NCBI GenBank assembly: GCA_041570195.1
Contig: JBFFWQ010000007.1
Coordinates: 29,216-93,215 of the forward strand
DNA: 64,000 bases
Direction: 5' to 3'
Origin: UBA11865 sp041570195
GTDB lineage: Bacteria; Chloroflexota; Anaerolineae; Promineifilales; Promineifilaceae
The notes beneath the pieces are model-generated. The model ran no database searches and was not told where the DNA came from. It saw only the letters and a list, made by a program, of their open reading frames with translations. Shown here piece by piece: positions 7,054 through 17,100 of this stretch (position 1 is the stretch's first letter; every line of letters begins with the position of its first letter). Made by a program: the position numbers and the translations under genes.

Positions 7054-8247
7054 ATGGAAAATCAGACACCCAACGATGACATGGAAAGTAAGGCGCCTGA
7101 ACCTGGCGATGAAATGACTGAACCCGCGACCGGTGAAAAGCAGGAAGATCAAGCACCGGCCGCCCAACAATCGGGGGGCAATACCAACACGCTGGTGGTC
7201 GTCCTAGCCGTGGCCCTCGTCCTGGCGCTGGCCGGCATCCTCTTCCTGGTGTTTGTTTACGTCATTGGCGGCGGCTCCGACTCGGGCGCCGAGGGCGAGG
7301 CAACGCTGCCACCCCCGGGCGTGACGGTTGAAGCCACCGTCATCCCACCCACGCCAGAGCCGGGCGACCCCACCGCCACCGTGACCGCCCGGTCCGGCGT
7401 CAACGTCCGCACTGGCCCTGGGCTCGAATACCCGGTCATCGGCATCGCGCCCTTTGGCGCCGTGCTAGAAGTCGTCGGCGTCAGCGCAGATGGCACCTGG
7501 TGGGCGGCCAATGTGCCTGTAGCGCCCAACGGCGTCGGCTGGGTATCTGAGGAGTTCGTCGAGGTCGCTAATGGCGACAATGTGGTCGTCCTGCCCGCCC
7601 CGCCCACACCCACGCCGGCCGCCACGCCAACGCCCACCGCCACGCCCGCGCCCGACATCGACTTCACCGCCAGCCGGACGACAATTAACGCCGGCGAAAC
7701 GGCCACCCTGGCCTGGTCGGTCGAGAACGTGAGCGCCGTCTACCTGTATCCGGTCGGCGCCCGTTTCGAGAATTTCCCCGTTACCGGGCAAGGCACCAAG
7801 GATGTTCAGCCTTACGTCACCACCTCCTATGAACTGCTGACATTCAACCCTGACAACTCCACCAGCGCCCAACAGATTGAGATCACCGTCGTGAACGGAT
7901 TGACCTCCGGCCGCTGGCTGCTTCAATCGTACGTCTCGTCTAGTGGTGGATTGCAGACGCCGCTGCCCGGGACCGAGATAACGGCTCGCTTTGGCGCCGA
8001 CGGTACTCTTAGCGGATCGGGCGGCTGCAACAGTTACAGCGGCGGTTTCACGGCCTACGACCAGACCTTGCGCATCAGCAACCTGTCGTCCAGCCAGACG
8101 CTTTGCGCCACGCCAGAAGGCATCATGGAGCAAGAGAGTGAATTCTTGAGACTGATGCAGCAGGCCAATCAGATGACCATCAGCGCCGGCCAATTGACCA
8201 TATTCGACGCCGGCGGCAACCGTATCCTGGTCTTCCTAAACGGCTAA
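7054..8247 (+). CDS. Membrane-anchored SH3b / Ig-like / META surface protein
   Basis: 397 residues. The acidic N terminus (1-45) is followed by one membrane helix (about 46-72), then an outward-facing part. An SH3b domain (about 108-175; SGVNVRTGPGLEYPVIG) comes first, then a PTPTPAATPTPTATPAP linker. An Ig-like domain follows (about 207-285, with NAGETATLAWSVENVSAVYL), then a META/HslJ-type domain (about 290-397, with GSGGCNSYSGGF and LSSSQTLCATPE). The Ig-like and META parts recur in the longer protein at 18488, so the two are domain relatives. The role is probably envelope or wall interaction; no enzymatic motif was seen. The start was chosen at ATG 7054 after GAGGAATAATAAC. Confidence 0.85.
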   Translation: MENQTPNDDMESKAPEPGDEMTEPATGEKQEDQAPAAQQSGGNTNTLVVVLAVALVLALAGILFLVFVYVIGGGSDSGAEGEATLPPPGVTVEATVIPPTPEPGDPTATVTARSGVNVRTGPGLEYPVIGIAPFGAVLEVVGVSADGTWWAANVPVAPNGVGWVSEEFVEVANGDNVVVLPAPPTPTPAATPTPTATPAPDIDFTASRTTINAGETATLAWSVENVSAVYLYPVGARFENFPVTGQGTKDVQPYVTTSYELLTFNPDNSTSAQQIEITVVNGLTSGRWLLQSYVSSSGGLQTPLPGTEITARFGADGTLSGSGGCNSYSGGFTAYDQTLRISNLSSSQTLCATPEGIMEQESEFLRLMQQANQMTISAGQLTIFDAGGNRILVFLNG

Positions 8248-8313
8248 CGGCTCACAGCAAACTGAAGCTGATAGATGAAGGCTATACCCATATCCGTGGA
8301 GGCATAGAAAAGA

Positions 8314-10407
8314 ATGAAAAAGCATAGAAGATCTTTAGGAAGACACCCGGTTGTCCGTATTCTGATCATCTGGATCTTCTCGGCCGTTGGCCTACTCATC
8401 ATGGCCTGGTTGCTCAATGGTCTGACGATTACACCCACCGACGCTATTGGCACGGCCTTCATTGCCGCAGCAGTTATCGGCCTCTTGAATGCTCTTCTAT
8501 GGCCCATTCTGAGTCGCGTACTGCTGCCTTTCGCCGTCTTTACTGGCGGCCTGCTTTTCCTGATCCTCAACGGTTTCATCGTCTGGTTGGCGGCCCAGAT
8601 CGTTCCCGGTTTCGAAATCGATAGCCTGTGGACCGCCGTCTGGGCCGCGTTGGGCGTCACGGCCGTCAACGTCATCCTGAGCACCCTTTTGACCCTGGAC
8701 GACGACGCCTCCTACTACCGCAACGTCATCAACAAACGCATTCGCCGCAGCAAAAAGGTCGTCGAGACCGATGTACCAGGCGTCTTCTTCCTGGAGATCG
8801 ACGGCCTGGCCGAGCCCGTTCTGGAGAAGGCCATGGAATTGGGCTACACGCCGACGATGAAGCGTTGGCTCGAAGAAGGCAGCCACAAACTGATCGGTTG
8901 GGAGACAGACCTCTCCTCTCAGACGTCGGCCAGCCAGGCCGGCTTGCTGCACGGCAACAACTACAATATTCCAGCCTTTCGCTGGTACGATCGCCAGCGT
9001 AAGAAGATCGTCGCCTCCAGCAATCCCGACGAAGTGGCCAAGATCGAACAAGATCACTCCGATGGCAACGGACTGCTGGTCGACGACGGCGCCAGCCGCG
9101 GCAACTTATTGTCCGGCGACGCGCCCAACGTCATGAACACGGCCAGCACCATCAAGGACTTCTCCCGCTTCCACACCGCCGACTTCTATGCCTACTTCGC
9201 CGATCCCTACAACTTCTCGCGCACCTTGTTGCTTCTGTTTTGGGACATCATCCTGGAACGCTATCGCTTCTGGCAACAGCGGCGCAAGGACATCCAACCT
9301 CGTCTGGATAAGCACCACCGCAACTTCAAATACGCCCTGGTGCGCGGCGGCACGACCGTCTTCCTGCGTGAATTGAATATCTACACCCTCATCGGCGATA
9401 TGTTTGCCGGCACGCCTTCAGCTTACGCCACCTTCGTCGGTTACGACGAGGTAGCCCACCATTCTGGGGTAGAAACCCACGACGCTTTTGACGCCCTGTA
9501 CAAGATCGACCAGCAGTTTGCCCGCCTGGAAAGCGCAGCCGAAAAAGCGTCCCGCCCCTATCATTTCGTCATCTTGTCCGACCACGGCCAGAGCGGCGGC
9601 GCCACCTTCAAGCAGCGCTACGGCAAATCCCTGGCCGAGTTAGTGCAGGAATTGACCGATGACTACCAGGTTGGCGGCTACGAGGAAAATACCGAAGGCG
9701 TTAGCAACCTGAACAATGTCTTGTCCGACGCCATGCAACATGAAGACAGTAATACCGCCCGCCGGGCGGCCGGGGCCGCCAAGCGCTATGCGGCCGGCAG
9801 AGAAAGGAGCGAGATCGTGAAGGCCGAGGTCCTCTCAGCCGACGAAGTAAAGGGCGAGGAACTGCCCGGCATTGTCGTCATGGCTTCGGGTAATCTTGGC
9901 CTGGTCTACGGTACGCGACTCGAGGAACGAGCGACGCTGGAAGAGATCGAGGTCGTCTATCCTGGTATGCTCGAGGGCCTGGTCAGTCACGAGGGCATTG
10001 GCTTTGCCATGGTCCACTCCCTAGAGCACGGGCCCGTCGTCATCGGGGCTAATGGCCGCAACTATCTGGCCGAAGAACGGGTCGAAGGCGACGACCCCCT
10101 GGTCGGCTTTGGCCCCCGGGCGGCCCAACACCTGATTCGTGAGGACAGCTTCCCCAATTGCCCCGATATCCTGGTCAACAGCTTCTATCGAGCCGATACC
10201 AATGAAGTGGCCGCCTTTGAGGAACTCATCGGCTGCCACGGCGGCATGGGCGGCTACCAGACCCAACCCTTCGTCCTTTACCCGGCCGAATTGCCGGTCG
10301 CCGACGGGCCGCTGATCGGCGCCGCGGCCGTGCACCATCTCATGAAAGGTTGGGTCGCCAACAGCAACGTCGCAGCCGCGCCAGAGGACGACGAATCCGA
10401 CAGCTGA
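8314..10407 (+). CDS. Holin-like membrane domain fused to type I phosphodiesterase
   Basis: 697 residues. The first about 125 form four membrane helices of the phage-holin-IV/YvlD type (WLLNGLTITPTDAIGTAF, then LNALLWPILSRVLLPF). The rest is an alkaline-phosphatase-superfamily domain like type I phosphodiesterases/nucleotide pyrophosphatases: FFLEIDGLAEPVL (first metal Asp), SSQTSASQAGLLHGNN (position of the nucleophile), FVGYDEVAHHSG (metal Asp/His) and VILSDHGQS (metal Asp/His). It presumably hydrolyses a phosphodiester or phosphomonoester at the membrane; the substrate is unknown. An ATP-type assignment cannot be made from sequence. The ribosome binding site is GTGGAGG. Confidence 0.88.
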   Translation: MKKHRRSLGRHPVVRILIIWIFSAVGLLIMAWLLNGLTITPTDAIGTAFIAAAVIGLLNALLWPILSRVLLPFAVFTGGLLFLILNGFIVWLAAQIVPGFEIDSLWTAVWAALGVTAVNVILSTLLTLDDDASYYRNVINKRIRRSKKVVETDVPGVFFLEIDGLAEPVLEKAMELGYTPTMKRWLEEGSHKLIGWETDLSSQTSASQAGLLHGNNYNIPAFRWYDRQRKKIVASSNPDEVAKIEQDHSDGNGLLVDDGASRGNLLSGDAPNVMNTASTIKDFSRFHTADFYAYFADPYNFSRTLLLLFWDIILERYRFWQQRRKDIQPRLDKHHRNFKYALVRGGTTVFLRELNIYTLIGDMFAGTPSAYATFVGYDEVAHHSGVETHDAFDALYKIDQQFARLESAAEKASRPYHFVILSDHGQSGGATFKQRYGKSLAELVQELTDDYQVGGYEENTEGVSNLNNVLSDAMQHEDSNTARRAAGAAKRYAAGRERSEIVKAEVLSADEVKGEELPGIVVMASGNLGLVYGTRLEERATLEEIEVVYPGMLEGLVSHEGIGFAMVHSLEHGPVVIGANGRNYLAEERVEGDDPLVGFGPRAAQHLIREDSFPNCPDILVNSFYRADTNEVAAFEELIGCHGGMGGYQTQPFVLYPAELPVADGPLIGAAAVHHLMKGWVANSNVAAAPEDDESDS

Positions 10408-10506
10408 TCGACCGTCGCTGACAAGAGCTCTAGAAAGAGACCACACGCGCCGCGGCACACCACCATGTATGAGAATCGCCTAGCACGGGAGGTCGAAAAA
10501 CTGACG

Positions 10507-10530
10507 GCTGAAAGCTGAAAGCTGAAGGCT
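10507..10530 (+). repeat. Heptamer repeat GCTGAAA
   Basis: GCTGAAA occurs twice, followed by GCTGAAG and GCT, immediately ahead of the ribosome binding site of the next gene. The overlapping 13-mer TGACGGCTGAAAG (10502-10514) recurs inverted at 3392-3404. Confidence 0.6.
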
Positions 10531-10549
10531 AGTTACAAAGGAAGGCAAG

Positions 10550-11590
10550 ATGAAAACCCCAGAAGAGAATGATTCAGAGTTGGATGATGCTGAAATTGAA
10601 GGCGCCAAGCCAGAAAGTACCGAAATGAAGAGTCCAGAGCCGGATAGTTCCGAAACAGAAAGCTCAGAGACAGAGGGATCAGGACCGGAAACCGGCGAGG
10701 CGGAAATCATAGAGTCGGAAGACTCAGAACCGGAGAGCACCGAAACCGAAATTGCGGTGGCGAAGGATCCGGAGTTGGATCCGTCAGAGCCAAGATCCGA
10801 GAAGAAAGGCCCGAACATTCTTCAGCGCATCTTATTGTGGGCGGCCATCGTCATTGGCTCAATCTTTATGCTGCTGGGCCTGGCTGGCGTGATCGGCGTT
10901 TGGGCTGTCAACACGCCGGCAACCGAGACCATCCTGGCCATCCTGACACCTATCGACAACACCTTGCAACGTTTGGAAATCGTGGCCGGCGAGGCCGGCG
11001 CTACTTTGGCAGAGGTCTCGACATCGCTTGAGGACGCCGACCAGCGCGTGCAGGATCTGGGCGCCGGCCTGGCCGAAACGAATCTCGTCGTAGAGGCGCT
11101 GAACCGTATCTTGGACGTGGATGTCGAGCAAAAAGTCAGCCAGGCTCGTCAGGGTGTGCGGTCGCTCTACGATACCGTGGTCGCCGTCGAGGAAACCATC
11201 GCAGCCCTTAATGCCATCCCATTTCTCAACGTAGAAGTGCCGGGCAGTACGGAGATCAATGATATCCGCACCGGCATGGAAGAAATGGCCGTCAGCGCGG
11301 CCGAATTGCGCGAGGAGTCTCAGCAGAGACAGGAAGACCGGGCCGAAAACCTCGTCGAGGCTATTAGCGCGCCCATCAATCGGCTCAATGATCGTGTCGA
11401 CGAGATGCACACCCGAATGACCGGCGCAGAAAACCGGCTTGGCCTGGCCGTCGAGGGCGTTGGAGAGATACAAAGCAAGGTGCCTCGCTGGATCGATATC
11501 GCCTCCATCATCGCCACCCTGCTACTGGCCTGGTTGATGTTCTCTCAAGGGGCGGTCATTCTCCTGTGCTGGCAGACTTTGCATACGTAA
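10550..11590 (+). CDS. Acidic-repeat, coiled-coil membrane protein, unknown
   Basis: 346 residues. The first about 85 are almost pure Glu/Ser/Thr/Pro in short repeats (SETESSETEGSGPETGEAE style). A membrane helix follows (about 98-122), then a long helical region rich in Ala/Glu/Val (about 130-305, likely coiled coil), and a second membrane helix near the C terminus (about 312-335). I do not recognise a family. The build suggests a cytoplasmic disordered acidic tail, an extracytoplasmic coiled coil and a final anchor. The AI-2E permease gene starts 10 bp after its stop, so the two are probably co-transcribed. Confidence 0.8.
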   Translation: MKTPEENDSELDDAEIEGAKPESTEMKSPEPDSSETESSETEGSGPETGEAEIIESEDSEPESTETEIAVAKDPELDPSEPRSEKKGPNILQRILLWAAIVIGSIFMLLGLAGVIGVWAVNTPATETILAILTPIDNTLQRLEIVAGEAGATLAEVSTSLEDADQRVQDLGAGLAETNLVVEALNRILDVDVEQKVSQARQGVRSLYDTVVAVEETIAALNAIPFLNVEVPGSTEINDIRTGMEEMAVSAAELREESQQRQEDRAENLVEAISAPINRLNDRVDEMHTRMTGAENRLGLAVEGVGEIQSKVPRWIDIASIIATLLLAWLMFSQGAVILLCWQTLHT

Positions 11591-11600
11591 CGCAATTGCC

Positions 11601-12677
11601 GTGTCTCAAAAGAGCCTATCCTTCACGTTAAGATTCATTCTTGGCATCGCCGGCCTAGGTATAGCCTTGATCGCCGTGCGGCAAGCGTCCGGCATCATCG
11701 TACCCTTGCTGCTGGCTTGGATTATCGTGTTGAGCGCCAGCCCGCTTTTCTACTGGCTGCGCGAGAAAAATGCGCCCGGTTGGCTGGCCTTTGTCCTCAC
11801 TTTCCTGGCCATCCTGGCCGTTGGCGCCTTCCTGGTTATCACCTTGATCGTCGCCGTCGATCAACTGTTCGATCTGCTGCCGACCTACGCCGACGAAGTA
11901 GATAGCATCAAGCAATCCGTCGCGGAGTTCCTGACCAGTATGGGGCTTGGCCAGACAAACTCTGAACCCGTCGCCGATCTGATTGATCCCAGCGCGCTGA
12001 TAAATCTTTATGCCGGGCTGCTTGGTGGGCTCGTGGAAGCCCTCTCCAACGTGGCGCTCATCTTCATGGCCATTATTTTTATGCTCGTCGAAGCCTTCAA
12101 CATGCCTCGCAAAGTGGCTGCCGAACTAGACGCCGGCAACGACTACGTCAGGCGGTTATCCGAGTTCAGCCTCGACATCCGGCACTATATATCCATCACC
12201 ACCTGGATCGGTTTGCTAACCGGCACCCTTGACACTATCTTCTTTGTGATCATGGGCGTGCCCCTGCCCTTGCTATGGGGTATCCTGGCCTTCTTGTTGA
12301 GCTATATCCCCGTCGTAGGCTTCTGGCTGGCTGCCATTCCGCCGACGATCTTGGCCTGGCTGGAATCCGGTCCGCTCGCCGCCATAATCGTCTTCGTCGG
12401 CATCATCCTCATCAATGGCCTTGCGGATGAAGTGCTTAAACCGAAGATTATGGGCGAGGGTCTCGACCTGGCACCCATTATGGTCATCCTTTCAATTACC
12501 ATCTGGACGGCCGTCCTGGGCCCTATGGGCGCTATTCTGGGCATTCCGATGACCATGATCGTCAAGGAGTTGGTGCTTGAGGCAGATGAGCAAAATGCCT
12601 GGATCGCTCGCTTAATCAGCAAAGGGGATGAAAAGCCTCCCCCAGATGAGTCAGTGGAATCGCCCTCGCCGAACTAA
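11601..12677 (+). CDS. AI-2E family transporter (PerM/YdiK-like)
   Basis: A 358-residue polytopic membrane protein with the family pattern: paired N-terminal helices (IALIAVRQASGIIVPLLLAW), a soluble middle part (DQLFDLLPTYADEVDSIKQS) and a conserved C-terminal bundle (GVPLPLLWGILAFLLSYIP, then PKIMGEG and GPMGAILGIPMTMIVKELV). Members have been linked to autoinducer-2 export or Na+/H+ antiport; the specific substrate here is open. It starts with GTG 10 bp behind the preceding gene. Its TAA stop is the first three bases of the 118-bp repeat copy 2. Confidence 0.9.
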   Translation: MSQKSLSFTLRFILGIAGLGIALIAVRQASGIIVPLLLAWIIVLSASPLFYWLREKNAPGWLAFVLTFLAILAVGAFLVITLIVAVDQLFDLLPTYADEVDSIKQSVAEFLTSMGLGQTNSEPVADLIDPSALINLYAGLLGGLVEALSNVALIFMAIIFMLVEAFNMPRKVAAELDAGNDYVRRLSEFSLDIRHYISITTWIGLLTGTLDTIFFVIMGVPLPLLWGILAFLLSYIPVVGFWLAAIPPTILAWLESGPLAAIIVFVGIILINGLADEVLKPKIMGEGLDLAPIMVILSITIWTAVLGPMGAILGIPMTMIVKELVLEADEQNAWIARLISKGDEKPPPDESVESPSPN

Positions 12678-12792
12678 GTGGAGAGCAATTGCAAATTCAA
12701 GTTCACATACCAAGCCGATCTGCAACTATTCTCCTGAAAGCAAGCCAACTAATCGGCAGGTTAATTCATATTCTGAACGCTGGCTTGCTTAG
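12675..12792. repeat. 118-bp dispersed repeat, copy 2, forming a convergent intergenic gap
   Basis: It aligns gap-free with 5011-5128. Its first bases are the TAA stop of the plus-strand permease gene. Bases 12789-12791 are the stop (TAA on the minus strand) of the facing HD gene, so the element is the whole gap between the two genes. The 3' half contains the clean inverted repeat AGCAAGCCA...TGGCTTGCT, which could form a hairpin in either transcript. Confidence 0.85.
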
Positions 12793-14018
12793 GTGCCGGC
12801 TTCAGACAACTCAGCTATTGCCTGGTTAAGATTACTCCGCGCCTTCGCCTCTAGCGCCTGATAGAGTCGATCCGTCTGGTAAATGCGCTCACGGTTCAAG
12901 AACCCGCCGAGAGCCTGCACCCGATTTGCCTTGTATTCATCCTCGGGTATCCAACCGAACTCCTGCCGTAGTGCGTCTGATTGACGGGCAAAGACTTCCT
13001 TGTCCGCTCCCAAAGGCGCCAGGTCGGCGTCCAGGAGGATAAGGGCGTCCCTATCCTCGTTTTCGGACTCGTGCGTCACAGTCTTTAAGATCATGTCACT
13101 GACCCGGGTAATAGTTCGCTCGGGCATGCCCAGCTTCTTCAGCGCCGCGCGAGCGTACTCGGCGCTCCTGACCTCATTGTCCTTCGCCCGTGAATCATAA
13201 ATGACATCATGAAACCAGATAGCCAGTTGCACCGATTTATAGTCGTCGGCCAGATCATGCATGCCGCCGGCCGTATCCAGAACTTCCCCCACATGCGTCA
13301 GGATATGGTAGTAACGGCCATCGCCATTGTAACGAACGACCATGTCGGCAAAAACGCGCCGGGCGGCCTCTTCGTCGATGCCCAGCGATCCGGTCAATTT
13401 GAGCCAGCGCCTGCTCATCCCCGCCACATCATCCTCAGCCAACGTGTATATCCTGATTCTCGGTCCACTATCACGCACCATCAACGTCGCCGGCTTGCGC
13501 AATAACCAGCCAGCTACCACCAAGTCGCCGACGGAGGCCGCGGCGTTAAAAGCCATCAAGGCCAACAACTCGGCCACCAACGCTTGCGTGATCAGCGGAA
13601 GAAGGACCAGGCCCACCAGCGTGAGGCCCACGATCGGCGCCAGCCCGGCGACAATGAACTGATTGCGCGGCAGATACCACCCTGGCGCGCTAGCATAGGC
13701 ATAAACCACTCGAAAGCCAAACTCCGGTCGCTCGCCAGTGTAAATCCAAAAGAGCAGACCGTGCAGCAATTCGTGAACAACCAAAACCACGAACAAGCCA
13801 ACGACCAGGTACAATAACTCCAGGTTCTGGATGACGTCGAAGAAGCCGGTCGCACTGATCTCGGGCCGAATGGCCGCTGCCAACTGCACGAAAAGCCAGC
13901 CAAAAACAAAAAGCAGGGCTAGGCCAACCAGGTTAAGCAACAGGGCATTTTTCCTCTCGCCCAGGTCCAGGTTACCGGCATATACGTACTCTGCGCCTAG
14001 ATCTTTTGTTGACTTCAT
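12789..14018 (-). CDS. DUF3267 membrane metalloprotease-like / HD phosphohydrolase fusion
   Basis: 409 residues from the chosen ATG. The N-terminal half is membrane-embedded with HELLHGLLFW (an HExxH zinc-protease-like motif, DUF3267 style) and further helices. The C-terminal half (about residue 215 on) matches the predicted HD-superfamily phosphohydrolases of the COG4339 type: GRYYHILTHVGEVLD, SVQLAIWFHDVIYDSRAKDNE (the HD pair), TVTHES and LLDADLAPLG. The two parts are normally separate proteins. The frame is open 30 codons further upstream to 14108, but MKSTKDLGAEYVYAG looks like a natural start, so I used it. The function of the combination is unknown; a membrane-tethered nucleotide hydrolase is a guess. 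Confidence 0.8.
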   Translation of the reverse strand: MKSTKDLGAEYVYAGNLDLGERKNALLLNLVGLALLFVFGWLFVQLAAAIRPEISATGFFDVIQNLELLYLVVGLFVVLVVHELLHGLLFWIYTGERPEFGFRVVYAYASAPGWYLPRNQFIVAGLAPIVGLTLVGLVLLPLITQALVAELLALMAFNAAASVGDLVVAGWLLRKPATLMVRDSGPRIRIYTLAEDDVAGMSRRWLKLTGSLGIDEEAARRVFADMVVRYNGDGRYYHILTHVGEVLDTAGGMHDLADDYKSVQLAIWFHDVIYDSRAKDNEVRSAEYARAALKKLGMPERTITRVSDMILKTVTHESENEDRDALILLDADLAPLGADKEVFARQSDALRQEFGWIPEDEYKANRVQALGGFLNRERIYQTDRLYQALEAKARSNLNQAIAELSEAGT

Positions 14019-14151
14019 CTTCTGCAGGACGCCAACTTTAGTACATCCCGGCCAATTCGCAAAATAAGACCAGCCGATCACAATGTTGCCTGGACTATTG
14101 GCCCGCAAATCCTGGAACTCTGCGCCCCTCTCTTTCGGTTATTGTCTACTC

Positions 14152-17100
14152 TTAGCCATTTTCGTACCCCAAGACCGGCGCCAGCCATTTCTCAACCGTG
14201 ACCAGGTCCATGCCTTTGCGAATCGCATAATCCTCAACCTGATCCTTGCCTATCCGGCCGACGCCGAAATAGGCCGCTCCCGGATGGGAGAAGTAGTAGC
14301 CGCTCACCGAAGCTGCCGGCTGCATAGCGAAACTCTCAGTCAACGTTATGCCCGTCTTGTCCGGCGCGTTCAGCAAGTCAAACAGGATCCCCTTCTCGGT
14401 ATGGTCGGGGCAGGCCGGATAACCAGGCGCCGGCCGGATACCCAGATACGATTCGGAGATCAACGCTTCGGTATCCAGCTCCTCATCCGGTGCATAGCCC
14501 CAAAACTCACGCCGCACCCGCCGGTGCATAAGTTCGGCAAACGCCTCGGCCAGGCGATCGGCCAGGGCCTTGGCCATGATGGCATGATAATCATCCCCGG
14601 CCGCCTCGAAACGTTGTACGACCTCTTCCAGGCCAATACCAGCCGTCACCACAAATGCGCCCAGATAATCCTGTTGACCCGAATCGCTCGGGGCCACGAA
14701 ATCGGCCAGGGCGTAATTCGGCCGTCCCGGGGGCTTCTCCATTTGCTGTCGCAGCGTGTGAATCACAGCCAGCCGTTCGCGGCCATTCCCATTTTCGTAC
14801 AGTTCGATGTCGTCGCCAACGCTGTTGGCCGGATACAGGCCTATTACCCCCTTGGCCGTCAGCCACTTCTTGCCGACGATACATCCCAGCAGCGCCTGGG
14901 CGTCGCGGAAGAGCGCCCGCGCCGTTTCTCCCACTACCTCATCATCCATAATGGCCGGATAGCGGCCACTCAACTCCCAGGCCTTGAAGAAAGGCGTCCA
15001 ATCGATGTAGTCGCCGATCTCGGCCAGATCGTAATCGTCAAAGACCCGTTGGCCGGTGAACGCCGGCGCCGGTGGATCGTAGCCTGTCCAATCCGACTTG
15101 AACCCATATTGGCGGGCCTCCTCCAACGGCCGCAATCGTTTGACGGCCCGCCGGCCGGCATGCTTTTTCCGGATGCTCGCATATTCGTTGGCGATCTCGG
15201 CCGTGAAAGGCTCCCGCCTGGTAACGCTTAAAAGATTCGAAACCACGCCTACCGCCCGAGAGGCGTCGACCACGTGAACCACCGGTCCGCGGCTGTAATT
15301 CGGCTCGATTTTCACCGCCGTATGCACCTTCGAAGTTGTCGCCCCACCGATCAGCAACGGCACGTCGAATTCCTCCCGGGTCATCTCGGCCGCCACATAC
15401 CGCATCTCTTCCAGGGAGGGCGTGATCAGGCCGCTCAACCCGATGATATCCACCTTCTCGCGCCGGGCTATTTCCAGTAATTGGTTGGTCGGCACCATGA
15501 CCCCCAGATCAATAACCTCGTAGTTATTGCACTGCAATACAACGCCGACGATATTCTTGCCGATGTCGTGAACATCGCCCTTGACCGTCGCCAGGAGCAC
15601 TTTGCCCTTGGCTCGCAGCTCCTGGCCGGCTTGTTCGGCCTGCAAGAAAGGCACCAGGTAACCTACAGCTTGCTTCATCACTCTGGCGCTCTTGACCACC
15701 TGGGGCAAAAACATCTTGCCGGCCCCGAACAAGTCGCCGACCCGGTTCATGCCGTCCATGAGCGGTCCTTCGATGACCTCGATGGTTTGGCCTGCCTGAC
15801 GGCGAGCTTCCTCGGTATCTTCTATGATGTACTCTCCGATTCCCTGCACGAGGGCATAAGCCAGCCGCTCGTCTACCGGCGCCTCTCGCCAACTTAGATC
15901 CTTCTCCTGGCGTATACTCTGCCCTTTCACCGTCTCGGCGATCTCCACCAGGCGCTCAGTTGCGTCCGGTCGGCGATTGAACAACACATCTTCTACCCGC
16001 TCCAACAAAGGGGCATCGACCTCTTCATATACGGCCAGTTGCCCGGCATTGACGATGCCCATGTCCATTCCGGCCTGGATCGCGTGGTACAGAAAGGCCG
16101 AGTGAATGGCTTCTCGAACCCCGTCATTACCTCTGAAAGAGAACGAGATATTGCTGACCCCGCCGCTAACCAGCGCGTGAGGTAGTTGTTCCTTGATCTG
16201 GCGCGTTGCTTCAATATAAGCCCGGCCGTATTCATTATGCTCTTCAATCCCGGTGGCAATGGCGAAAACATTGGGATCAAAAATGATCTCTTCCGGTGGG
16301 AATCCAACCTCTTTGGTCAACAACGCATAAGCCCGGCCGCAAATCGCCACTTTTCGCTCCACCGTATCAGCCTGGCCCTTCTCGTCAAAAGCCATGACGA
16401 TCACCGCCGCGCCGTAACGTCGGGCCAATTTTGCCTGCTCGATGAAAGCCGCCTCACCCTCCTTCAGGCTCAGGGAATTGACCACTGCTTTACCTTGCAC
16501 GCACTTCAAACCGGCCTCAATCACCGACCATTTGGAAGAATCGATGACCACGGGCACGCGGGCGATATCCGGCTCGGTCGCCACCAGGTTCAGGAATTTG
16601 ACCATCGCCGCCTCGGCGTCCAGCATGCCCTCATCCATATTGACGTCGATCATCTGCGCCCCGTTTTCAACCTGCTGCCGGGCGACGCTCAACGCTTCTT
16701 CATACTCGCCGTTCAAGATCAGGCGCGCGAATCGTCGCGAGCCGGTCACGTTGGTCCGCTCGCCAATGTTGACAAAGTTCAACTCTGGGGTGAGATTCAA
16801 CGGCTCAAGCCCACTCAGGCGCGTCAGCCGCGAGGCTTCAGGTACTGCCCTTGGCCGTAGATCCTGGACGATCTCGGCAAATTGCTTGATATAGGTCGGG
16901 GTTGTGCCGCAACATCCGCCGACGATGTTGACGAAGCCGTTCTCCGCATACTCACGCAGCACGTCCCGCATATACTCCGGGGTGTCATCAAAGTCGCCGA
17001 ACTCGTTAGGCAATCCGGCATTAGGATAGATACTCACATAAGCGTCGGCGATCCTGGACATCTCGCCGATGTACTCCCGGAAAGCCCCGGCTCCCAGGGC

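Noticed and set aside
14083..15231. Long plus-strand frame (382 codons) opposite metH
   Set aside because: It lies wholly antisense to conserved metH modules, has no family motifs and reflects the GC-rich codon pattern.
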